Below are positions 1 to 7,623 of a stretch of DNA of 59,668 bases, one piece after another (the stretch's first letter is position 1; every line of letters starts with the position of its first letter). The stretch comes from Acidisphaera sp. S103 (GTDB lineage: Bacteria > Pseudomonadota > Alphaproteobacteria > Acetobacterales > Acetobacteraceae): NCBI RefSeq assembly GCF_009765975.1, contig NZ_LMUJ01000095.1, forward strand, positions 69,425-129,092, written 5' to 3'. The position numbers were made by a program, and so were the translations under genes. The notes under the pieces were generated by a model. That model was given only the letters and a program-made list of their open reading frames with translations. It was not told the origin of the DNA and searched no databases.

Positions 1-1239
1 CTTGTCGGCCTGCGTATCCGCCGCCTCGGCGATGTTCGCCGACTGCAGGCGACCCAGCAGTTCCTCATAGTTGCGCCGCAGCACGGTGTAGTCGCGGTCC
101 ATGTTCTGGTATTCGGCGATCAGGCCCGGTTGCTCCCGCTGGATCTTCTCCAGGCGGTCGCGATTGCGGACCGCGTCGTCGCGCTGGCGCTGCAAAGTGA
201 TGATGCCGGTATCGGCTTCGATCAGCTTGACCTTCAACTGATCGTACACCTGGTTTGGCACAGAGCGCTTGACACCGCTGGAACCGGCGTCGTGGTCGGC
301 GGCTTTGGTCGTTGCGGTCGGCGCGGGCGTGTCCGGCGGCGCGGTTTTGAGTGACTCGATCAGCTTGCGCTGGGCGATCACATCGGGATGCTGGTCGGTG
401 TCCTTCAGCAGCAGCATCCGAAGCTGATCTTCCGCTTCCTGCAATCGGGTCTTCACCGGTTGGCCGTTGACCGTCGTGCCATTCGGGCCGCCAGATTCGA
501 CGACAAGCATCGGCGGCGTGTTCTCCACCTCCTGCTTCAAGGCGTCACGGGCGATCAAGGCGTCCTGCAACTTGCCATCAAACTGCTGCGCCGAGGCGCG
601 GGCACCTTCCAGTGCCGGAACGTTTGGATTGTTGTCGGCGGGCAGGATTTCAAGGTAACGGGCTCGGAAATCCGCCCGGCGTTTCTCCGCCGCGCGAAGC
701 TGTTGCTCGTACGACTGGATCTGGCGTTCCAGGAAGCGGCGCGCATTCTCCATATCCGACCGGGAGCCGCCGGTGGCGCTTTCGACGAAGATGGTCAGCA
801 GGGTCTGGACCACGTCGTGCGCCAGCTTGGGGCTTTTGTCGCGATAGAAAATGGTGAACAGGTTCCTGGTCTGCGGGGTGACCTTGATGTCGGTGGCCAG
901 ACGGCTCAGTAGCCGCTCACGATCGGATGGGCTGTTCAAGGTCAGATCGAGGTCAGTCTTGGAAATCAGTTTTTCCAGATTCGGCCGGCTCAACAATGTG
1001 CGCTGCAGAATCTCAAGCTGGGTGGTTGGCGCGGAATCCGCGGCGAGACCGCGCAGCAGCGGGGTCAGCACGGCATCGGCATCGACGTACAGGCGCGCGC
1101 CGGACTCGTACTGGTTGGGAATCATGTACACCCCGACCCAGCCGATGCCGCAGAGCAGCCAGGCGACGATCACGCCCATCCAGCGGCGGCGCCAGGCCGC
1201 TCGCAGATACTGGGAAAGCAGGATGCGCACTGAATCCAT
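1..1239 (-). CDS. XrtA-type polysaccharide chain-length determinant (Wzz family), C-terminus beyond window
   Basis: Inner-membrane Wzz/GNVR-type protein expected to set the length of an exported polysaccharide. The reading frame runs from an ATG at 1239 to the window edge without a stop (413 codons), so the C-terminus is missing. The N-terminus reads MDSVRILLSQYLRAAWRRRW, then one membrane segment (about residues 20-39) and the Wzz-typical stretch NQYESGARLYVDADAVL. The middle is rich in charged heptad-like sequence, as expected of the periplasmic coiled coil. The N-terminal pattern resembles the exosortase-associated subfamily rather than enterobacterial Wzz. It lies 13 bases downstream of the export lipoprotein, so the two are probably cotranscribed. 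A tyrosine-kinase or second membrane segment would lie outside the window. Confidence 0.88.
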   Translation of the reverse strand, partial: MDSVRILLSQYLRAAWRRRWMGVIVAWLLCGIGWVGVYMIPNQYESGARLYVDADAVLTPLLRGLAADSAPTTQLEILQRTLLSRPNLEKLISKTDLDLTLNSPSDRERLLSRLATDIKVTPQTRNLFTIFYRDKSPKLAHDVVQTLLTIFVESATGGSRSDMENARRFLERQIQSYEQQLRAAEKRRADFRARYLEILPADNNPNVPALEGARASAQQFDGKLQDALIARDALKQEVENTPPMLVVESGGPNGTTVNGQPVKTRLQEAEDQLRMLLLKDTDQHPDVIAQRKLIESLKTAPPDTPAPTATTKAADHDAGSSGVKRSVPNQVYDQLKVKLIEADTGIITLQRQRDDAVRNRDRLEKIQREQPGLIAEYQNMDRDYTVLRRNYEELLGRLQSANIAEAADTQADK

Positions 1240-1252
1240 GACCGGTAGGTCC

Positions 1253-1978
1253 TCAGAACCAGGATTGGGGGATGATCAGCGTATCGCCGGGCATCATCGC
1301 GATGTTTTGGCCGATATCGCCGTCCTTGATCAGGTCGCTCAGCCGTACCTTGATGGTTTGCCGTTTGCCGTCAGTCCCGGTGCGAACGATGACCGCGCGA
1401 TTGCCGGCGGCATATTTGGTCAGGCCCTTGGTCGCGATCATGACGTCCAGCAGGGTCATATTGTCGCGGTATGGGATCGCGATCGGATCGGTCGCCTCGC
1501 CGATCACCCGCACCTGCCGGTCGGCCGGTCCGATGAAGCCGCGGACGATGACCGTAACGTTCGGGTCCTGGATGTATTTGGTCAGCCGCTGCTCGATCTC
1601 GCGGGCCAGTTGCGTGGGCGTCTTGCCGGCGGCCACGATGTCCTCGATCAACGGGGTCGAGATTTTTCCGTCGGGGCGTACCGCGACGCCGGCCTCGCTG
1701 AGATCGGGATTGCGATAGACGAAGATGCTGAGCTGGTCGCCGGACCCGATGATGTACTCGTCAGGCACCTTGACCGTGCTCTTTTGGACCACCGGCGGCG
1801 GGGCGTGGCCCCCGAACATGGTCGTGTCGCAGCCGGTCAGCATCAGGACAAGGGCGACCCCCAGCACCGGCGCGAACCGCGGAAGCCAGCATGTGACGGC
1901 ATCACGCCGCAACGGCCAGGACAAGCCGGCCTGCCCACGAATGAATTGTCGCGTCCGACGGAGCCAATCTTGAATCAC
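1253..1978 (-). CDS. Polysaccharide export outer-membrane lipoprotein (Wza-like, XrtA type)
   Basis: Outer-membrane lipoprotein of the polysaccharide biosynthesis/export family, expected to form the exit channel for the polymer. I place the start at the GTG at 1978, preceded by AGAGG at five bases; an upstream ATG at 2044 only adds unlikely residues. From that start the protein has 241 residues, a hydrophobic segment and a lipobox LTGC (Cys50). The Poly_export domain begins near VPDEYIIGSGDQLSIFVYRN, followed by an SLBB-like stretch (RQVRVIGEATDP, then TLLDVMIATKGLTKYAAGNRA). The length is shorter than E. coli Wza and fits the exosortase-associated export proteins. It is upstream of and probably cotranscribed with the chain-length determinant. 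Confidence 0.88.
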   Translation of the reverse strand: MIQDWLRRTRQFIRGQAGLSWPLRRDAVTCWLPRFAPVLGVALVLMLTGCDTTMFGGHAPPPVVQKSTVKVPDEYIIGSGDQLSIFVYRNPDLSEAGVAVRPDGKISTPLIEDIVAAGKTPTQLAREIEQRLTKYIQDPNVTVIVRGFIGPADRQVRVIGEATDPIAIPYRDNMTLLDVMIATKGLTKYAAGNRAVIVRTGTDGKRQTIKVRLSDLIKDGDIGQNIAMMPGDTLIIPQSWF

Positions 1979-2072
1979 GTTAACCTCTGGAAGAACCGCA
2001 CGGTGCCAGGATGGCGGGCGACGTATCGGACAGGCATGCAACAAGCTCCGGACGGCAGCTTACGGGCGACGG

Positions 2073-2143
2073 TAGGCGCGGAAGGAATCGAACCCCCTCA
2101 TCTGCCATGTTCAAGCAGCGCTCTGCCAATGAGCTACACGCCT
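2073..2143 (-). tRNA. tRNA-Val-like sequence with abnormal anticodon loop (possible pseudo-tRNA)
   Basis: The minus strand folds as a 71-base cloverleaf. The acceptor AGGCGTG pairs with CGCGCCT, T8 and A9 are present, and the D arm is GCTC-ATTGGCA-GAGC. The anticodon stem is CTGCT/GGCAG and the T arm is GGGGG-TTCGATT-CCTTC. The acceptor matches the usual alphaproteobacterial tRNA-Val(GAC) closely. The anticodon loop reads TGAACAT where tRNA-Val has TTGACAT, so position 33 is G instead of the near-invariant U and the formal anticodon is AAC. The T stem has two G-T pairs and no CCA is encoded (CCG follows). It is either a degenerate copy or a functional non-canonical tRNA; the former is more likely. 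Confidence 0.5.
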
Positions 2144-2400
2144 TTCGCGTCAATCGAGGGTCCCCGGACCGCGGAATCATGCCGACGGACAGCCTCCCCA
2201 ATTCGTGAGGACGGCTATAACACCCCGGATAGGACAGTTCAACGCGGACATGGAGATGGCCAGCAGGAAGTGGGATCGGCGTCACATGCACTACCATAGA
2301 TTGTCCATCGAGCGGCATGTCTACCTAAAATCCACTTGTAACCATCTATTAACGTAGATTTTGTCTAAATGTAATAGGTTTTTTGTGAGAGCCGAGCATA

Positions 2401-2429
2401 TTTTCGAATAGTATGATTAAGTTCGAAAA
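2401..2429. promoter_or_regulatory. Inverted repeat over a -10-like hexamer in the divergent EPS gap
   Basis: TTTTCGAA (2401-2408) and TTCGAAAA (2422-2429) form a perfect 8-base inverted repeat with a 13-base spacer. The spacer holds TATGAT (2412-2417), close to a sigma-70 -10 box on the plus strand. The repeat sits in an AT-rich stretch (about 2320-2440) that contrasts with the GC-rich surroundings, between the minus-strand export genes and the plus-strand sugar transferase. A second, weaker inverted repeat (ATCTA-N6-TAGAT, 2344-2359) lies upstream. An operator overlapping a promoter is inferred. No convincing -35 box was found at normal spacing. Confidence 0.4.
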
Positions 2430-2606
2430 ATCAATTGACGAGCCGCACATCGATCTGCAACGTTTCCTTTGGTGGCGCCCTAAACCGGCCACCCAAGCAA
2501 ATGCACGCGAAAGACATCCCCCGATGGTCCACTGCGCCACGCGGCTCCGGTTCGCTACTGGCCGCCCCTTTAGCGCCTGTGCCGTCGGATTGGAAGGACG
2601 GCTTTG

Positions 2607-3956
2607 ATGCCGCGTGCGGTGGCGCATTATCCATCACGCGAGATGGCCATCCTGGGCTTGGTTGAACTGACGTTGTCCTTCGCGGCGATCTACGTTGCGA
2701 TTCAAGCCGCCGGCGCGTCCATGCCACTGCCCGCGGTCGCCGAGATCCTGCCTTCCGGTGGGGTCGCCCTGGCCGCCATTCTCACCCTCATCAGCGGCGG
2801 GGTTGCCCTGATCATCGGCCTCTATCGCCCGGAGGTCTGCCTGGAGGGCAAGCGGCTCCTGACGGCCGGCGGCCTCGCCGCGATCATCACCCTGACCGTG
2901 CTGTTCTTCGTCGACGGCTGGCCGCATCGCGGACATCGCGACGGCAACGCTGTTCATACAGCGGAAACGATCGTCGCGTGGCTCGCCGCGATGGCCCTGA
3001 TCCGTCGGGCCTACGGGATCGTCACCGGCCACAGATCGATGGGCCGTCTCGTCCTGCTTCTCGGTGACCCGGCGCAGGTCGGCGCCTTGAGTGCCCATCT
3101 GTTGTCCCGCCGCGGCCGCCTGTTCGATCCCATCGTGCATCAGGGCCAGACGATGTCGTGGTCATCGCTTCGGCAGCGAGACATTTGGGGCGTCGTGGTC
3201 GCATCCCAACCCGAAGAAGCGACAATCGAAGCCCTGCTGGACTGCAAGTTCCGCGGCATGCGTATCTCCAGCGCCGCCGCCTTCCGCGAGAAGTACCTCG
3301 GCCGCATCGATCTGGACGCACTGACCGCGAACGATCTGCTGCTGGGCCAGGACTTCCTCGCCGGCAAGCGTTCCGCCGGGCTGAAACGGTTGTGCGACAT
3401 CGTCGTCGGCGGCTGCATGCTGGTGCTGTTGCTGCCGCTGATGGCACTCACCGCGCTGGCGATCAAAATCGACAGCCCCGGGCCGGTGTTTTACCGCCAG
3501 CGGCGGGTCGGCCGGGTCGATACGACCTTCACCCTGTTCAAGTTCCGCAGCATGACCGCCGACGCCGAGGCGAACGGCCGTCCACTCTGGGCGCAAAAAC
3601 AGGACCCGCGCGTCACAAGGGTCGGCCGCGTCATCCGTGCCACCCGCATCGACGAATTGCCGCAACTGGCGAATATCCTCCGGGGCGAAATGAGCCTGGT
3701 CGGACCGCGCCCCGAACGTCCCCATTTCGTCAAGCAACTGGCGCGGGCCATTCCGCTCTACCGCCAGCGCACATACGTCAAGCCTGGCCTGACCGGGTGG
3801 GCGCAGGTCAATTTCCCTTACGGCGCCTCGGTCGAGGACGCCCGCGAAAAGCTTGCCTTCGACCTGTACTACGTGAAAAACCGCACCATCGTGCTGGACA
3901 TGATCATTCTGATCTCGACCATCCGCGTCGTGCTGTTCCGTGAGGGCGCGCGTTAG
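2607..3956 (+). CDS. XrtA/PEP-CTERM-type polyprenyl-phosphate sugar transferase
   Basis: Membrane enzyme expected to start repeat-unit synthesis by moving a sugar-1-phosphate from a nucleotide sugar onto undecaprenyl phosphate. I take the ATG at 2607 (449 residues); a TTG directly before it is also in frame. The N-terminal half has several hydrophobic segments (first about residues 10-30) and a degenerate nucleotide-binding-like region. The bacterial sugar transferase domain starts at about residue 260 (KRLCDIVVG, one membrane helix, DSPGPVFYRQRRVGR) and continues through FKFRSM, DELPQLANIL, SLVGPRPERP and PGLTGWAQVN (about residue 392). The full length with its N-terminal domain matches the exosortase-linked EpsB-like group. 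It diverges from the export genes. Confidence 0.9.
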   Translation: MPRAVAHYPSREMAILGLVELTLSFAAIYVAIQAAGASMPLPAVAEILPSGGVALAAILTLISGGVALIIGLYRPEVCLEGKRLLTAGGLAAIITLTVLFFVDGWPHRGHRDGNAVHTAETIVAWLAAMALIRRAYGIVTGHRSMGRLVLLLGDPAQVGALSAHLLSRRGRLFDPIVHQGQTMSWSSLRQRDIWGVVVASQPEEATIEALLDCKFRGMRISSAAAFREKYLGRIDLDALTANDLLLGQDFLAGKRSAGLKRLCDIVVGGCMLVLLLPLMALTALAIKIDSPGPVFYRQRRVGRVDTTFTLFKFRSMTADAEANGRPLWAQKQDPRVTRVGRVIRATRIDELPQLANILRGEMSLVGPRPERPHFVKQLARAIPLYRQRTYVKPGLTGWAQVNFPYGASVEDAREKLAFDLYYVKNRTIVLDMIILISTIRVVLFREGAR

Positions 3957-4121
3957 CGTCGGGGCCTGACAGTCGCCATAGCGGGCGAACGCCAGACATG
4001 GAACCCTTGTTTCGGAACCCGCCGATCGCCTTCACCCGCCACCTGATGCGCCGGACGCAGGGGGCGCACCGCCAGATCACATTCAGGCTACGGATCGACG
4101 TGAAAGTGGTCTAAGAGCAGC

Positions 4122-6182
4122 GTGAACATGACACTCGAAATTCCCGCGATCGTCGTCCTGCATGGCGCCTGCGCTGTCGTTTATGCTGCGCTGGCGCTGC
4201 TGATCCTCGCGCGCCCGCCGCTCAGCCGCACCGGTGCGTGGCTTGCCTTCGCCTGCGCGGTGACCGCGGTCTGGGCCGCGACCTTCGCCATGGCCTGGCA
4301 TGCCCCTGTCGGCCGTCTCGCCTCGTGGCTGGAGGTCGGCCGGTCCGCCGCCTGGTATGGTTTCATCCTGCATCTGTACCGCCGATCGGTCGCGTCGGAC
4401 GAGCAGGTGTCCAGTGCCTTCAAGACGATGGGGCTGCTGGCATTGCTGATTTTCGTGGGCGCTCCGCTGCTCGAGTTATTCGCCGGGCCCTCCTCCGCCA
4501 GCCTGCAATCGCTTGGTACCGCCACGCGCCTCGGTTTCGCCATCTGCAACGTGCTGCTGCTGGAAAACCTGTATTTCAACACACCTCGCGAATCGCGGTG
4601 GAACATCAATCTGCTGTGCGTCGCCCTCGGCGGTGTGTTCCTCTACGATCTGCTGCTCTACGCCGACGGCGTGCTGTTTCATCGGCTGTCGTTCGTGCTG
4701 CTGGAGGCACGCGCACCCGCCATCATCATGGCCGCGCCGTTGATCGCGCTGGCCGCGGTGCGCAATCGGCGCTGGGCTGTCGATATCCATGTGTCCCGTG
4801 ACGTCGTCTTCCACAGCTTCACCCTGATCGCCAGCGGCATATTCCTGCTGGCGGTTGCCCTGATCGGCGAAGTCTTCCGCCGCGGCGGGTCCGAATGGGG
4901 CCGCGTCGCCGAAACGTCGCTTATCTTCGCCGCCATCCTCGCCGTGGCGGTCACGCTGACCTCGGGATCCGCCCGGTCCCGCATCAAATCGCTGGTGGTG
5001 GAGAATTTCTTCAGCAACCGCTACGACTACCGCCGCGAATGGATGCGCTGCATCGACGCCCTGACCGCGCCGGAAGCGTTCGTCGCACTGCACAAGCGGG
5101 CAATACGAGCAGCGGCCGAAATCGTGGACAGCCCCGCCGGCGCGTTGTTCGTGCGTCCGCCGCGCGATGTCGCCTTCCAATGGGCCGGATCCTGGAACAT
5201 GCCCGCGGTCGCGACGCCGGTGCCGCCGGGCCATCCCCTGGTCGCCCTGTTCCGGGACGGCGACTGGATCGTGCGGCTGGACGAACAACCCGGATCCGAC
5301 ACCTGGCTACCCGAACTGCGGCGGTCCTGGGTCGTTCTGCCGCTCAATCATTTCGGTACGGTGATTGGATTCGTCGTGCTTGCCCGGTCGCGGGCGCAAT
5401 TCAAACTGGACCGGGAGGCTTACGACCTGCTACGAGTGATTGGTCGCGAAATCGCGAGCCGCGTGGCGGAACAACGGGCCATGCAGATCCTGACGCAGAC
5501 CCACCAGTTGCGCGAGTACAGCCAGCGCTTCGCTTTCGTCATTCATGACATCAAGAACGTGTCCGGGCAGCTTTCGATGCTTCTGACCAATGCCGAGGTT
5601 TATGCGGACAATCCCGACTTCCAGCGCGATATGCTGGCCACCGTGCGGGCCTCTGTCGGCAAGATCACCAGGCTGCTATCCCGCCTGCAGGCCGAACGGC
5701 AGGAACGCGACCACGCACTGATCACGCCAGCGGAACGGCTTCGTGACCTTGTCGACACGTGCCAGATGACACGGCACCGGGACATCGCTTTCTCCGACCG
5801 GAGTGAGGGCGCGGGCGCGGCGATCGACCCAGATGCGTTCGATGCCGTGGTTACCCACTTGCTGAACAACGCCGCCGAGGCTTCGCCCCCTGAGACACCG
5901 GTGCGGGTCGACCTGCGGATGGAGGCCCACGGCGTCGTCGTCGACATCATCGACGAAGGTGCGGGCATGGCGCCGGAATTCGTCCGCGACGAATTGTTCC
6001 GCCCGCTGCGCAGCACCAAGGGCGACGGCCACGGCATCGGCGCCTACCAGGCTCGGGAGCTGGTGCGCGACGCCGGGGGCGACCTGCTGGTGTTCAGCCG
6101 TCCGCGCGCCGGCACCACGATGCGGATCATTCTTCCCTCGGTCCGGCCCGGTGTCGGTGAGCCTGCCTCGGCCGACGCATGA
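4122..6182 (+). CDS. prsK: PrsK, XrtA-associated membrane histidine kinase
   Basis: Sensor kinase of the PrsK/PrsR system found in exosortase/PEP-CTERM exopolysaccharide loci. The 686-residue protein has an N-terminal block of about eight to nine hydrophobic segments (to about residue 290), a GAF-like region (about 300-455) and a histidine kinase core. The phospho-acceptor lies in FAFVIHDIKN (His475 from the GTG start). The ATPase part shows an N box (HLLNNAAEA), a G1 box (DEGAGM) and a second glycine box (GDGHGIG). Start is GTG at 4122, with ATG at 4128 an alternative. The stop overlaps the prsR start by four bases (ATGA), so the pair is translationally coupled. The signal sensed is unknown. 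Confidence 0.9.
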   Translation: MNMTLEIPAIVVLHGACAVVYAALALLILARPPLSRTGAWLAFACAVTAVWAATFAMAWHAPVGRLASWLEVGRSAAWYGFILHLYRRSVASDEQVSSAFKTMGLLALLIFVGAPLLELFAGPSSASLQSLGTATRLGFAICNVLLLENLYFNTPRESRWNINLLCVALGGVFLYDLLLYADGVLFHRLSFVLLEARAPAIIMAAPLIALAAVRNRRWAVDIHVSRDVVFHSFTLIASGIFLLAVALIGEVFRRGGSEWGRVAETSLIFAAILAVAVTLTSGSARSRIKSLVVENFFSNRYDYRREWMRCIDALTAPEAFVALHKRAIRAAAEIVDSPAGALFVRPPRDVAFQWAGSWNMPAVATPVPPGHPLVALFRDGDWIVRLDEQPGSDTWLPELRRSWVVLPLNHFGTVIGFVVLARSRAQFKLDREAYDLLRVIGREIASRVAEQRAMQILTQTHQLREYSQRFAFVIHDIKNVSGQLSMLLTNAEVYADNPDFQRDMLATVRASVGKITRLLSRLQAERQERDHALITPAERLRDLVDTCQMTRHRDIAFSDRSEGAGAAIDPDAFDAVVTHLLNNAAEASPPETPVRVDLRMEAHGVVVDIIDEGAGMAPEFVRDELFRPLRSTKGDGHGIGAYQARELVRDAGGDLLVFSRPRAGTTMRIILPSVRPGVGEPASADA

Positions 6183-7612
6183 ACGGAAGCGGAATGTCGA
6201 AACCGAAACTGCTGATCGTCGAGGACGACGAAGGTCTCTGCTCCCAGTACCGCTGGGCATTTCCCGCCTGCGAAGTCCTGATGGCGCATGCGCGCCCGCA
6301 GGCCGTGGCGCTGGTGAAACGGGAAAGTCCACCCGTCGCCATCATGGATCTGGGCCTGCCGCCTGATCCGGACGGTGTCAGCGAAGGTTTTGCCACTCTG
6401 TCCGACGTCCTGCGCATCGCGCCGCAGACCAAGATTATCGTCGTGACCGGCAATGGCGAGCGCAAGAACGCACTGCGCGCCATCGCCGCCGGCGCCTATG
6501 ATTTCTGCGAAAAACCGGTCGAGATCGAGGTGCTGCGCACCATCATCGAACGTGGCCTGAACCTGCATCGGCTGGAGGAGGAAAACCGCCGCCTCGTCGC
6601 CGCGCCGGTCTCCTCCCCGATCGAGCGGATCGTCACCGGCAATGCAGGGATGCTGAAGGTCTGCCGCGATATCGAAAAGATCGCCACCACCAACGTTCCG
6701 GTGCTGCTGCTGGGCGAAAGCGGCACCGGCAAGGAAGCCTTGGCCAAGGCGGTGCATGACCTGGGTCCCCGCGCCAAGCAGCCGTTCGTCGCCATCAATT
6801 GCGGTGCCATCCCGGAAAACCTGCTGGAAAGCGAACTGTTCGGGCACGAACGCGGGGCCTTCACCGGGGCGGTCAAGCAGACCATCGGCAAGATCGAGAA
6901 CGCGCACAAAGGCACGCTGTTCCTCGACGAAATCGGCGACCTGCCGCATCCGTTGCAGGTCAAGCTGCTGCGCTTCCTGCAGGACCAGATCGTCGAGCGC
7001 ATCGGCGGCCGGCAGAAGATACAGGTCGACGTCCGCATCGTCTCCGCCACCAACGCCAACCTGGATGAGAAGATCGGCCAGGGCGTTTTCCGCGGCGACC
7101 TGTTCTACCGCATGAATGCCTTCACCATCCGCATCCCGCCGCTGCGCGACCGCGGCACCGATATCGTGCTGCTGGCGAACTTTTTCCTGAACCGCTTCAA
7201 TCAGGAGTTCGGCCGGGGCATCCGCGGGTTCACCGAACATGCCACCCACGCATTGAACACGCATGAATGGCCGGGCAACGTGCGGGAACTGGAAAACCGT
7301 CTCAAGCGTGCCGTCGTCATGGCAGATCGGCGGCTGATCGATGCCGTCGATCTTGAACTGGCGCCGCCGATCGGCGATCTGCCGGACCTCGATATCCGTT
7401 CCGCACGGCTGCGGGCCGAACGGGATGTGATCCAGGAGGCTTTGGTCCGCAGCAACAATACCCTGTCCGTGGCGGCGCGGATGCTCGGCGTCAGCCGTCC
7501 GACCTTGTATGGCCTGATGGAAGCGCACGGGTTCGGGAACGAAGCGATCCGATCGGGCGACGCCGCCCCGGCCACCACCGGCGCCACTGAAACCACAACG
7601 CAGAACGATTAA
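6179..7612 (+). CDS. prsR: PrsR, sigma-54-dependent response regulator
   Basis: NtrC-type response regulator, 477 residues. The receiver domain (about 7-130) has acidic residues VEDDEG and the phosphorylation site Asp57 in IMDLGLP. The AAA+ domain has Walker A GESGTGKE (from Gly179), the sigma-54 contact loop GAFTGA (226-231) intact, and Walker B-like [13 protein letters not shown]-terminal Fis-type helix-turn-helix includes [18 protein letters not shown]. The intact GAFTGA loop implies activation of sigma-54 promoters, presumably for exopolysaccharide or PEP-CTERM genes. I could not find a convincing -24/-12 promoter inside this window, so its targets may lie outside. It is coupled to prsK and sits 11 bases before prsT. 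Confidence 0.93.
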   Translation: MNGSGMSKPKLLIVEDDEGLCSQYRWAFPACEVLMAHARPQAVALVKRESPPVAIMDLGLPPDPDGVSEGFATLSDVLRIAPQTKIIVVTGNGERKNALRAIAAGAYDFCEKPVEIEVLRTIIERGLNLHRLEEENRRLVAAPVSSPIERIVTGNAGMLKVCRDIEKIATTNVPVLLLGESGTGKEALAKAVHDLGPRAKQPFVAINCGAIPENLLESELFGHERGAFTGAVKQTIGKIENAHKGTLFLDEIGDLPHPLQVKLLRFLQDQIVERIGGRQKIQVDVRIVSATNANLDEKIGQGVFRGDLFYRMNAFTIRIPPLRDRGTDIVLLANFFLNRFNQEFGRGIRGFTEHATHALNTHEWPGNVRELENRLKRAVVMADRRLIDAVDLELAPPIGDLPDLDIRSARLRAERDVIQEALVRSNNTLSVAARMLGVSRPTLYGLMEAHGFGNEAIRSGDAAPATTGATETTTQND

Positions 7613-7623
7613 GGGTGTAACCG

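Noticed and set aside
4107..4121. TGG-N10-GC spacing resembling a sigma-54 -24/-12 promoter before prsK.
   Set aside because: It ends one base before the GTG start and lacks the wider consensus, so it cannot serve as a promoter for this gene. A TGGCAC at 2003-2008 (minus strand) also lacks a matching -12 element.
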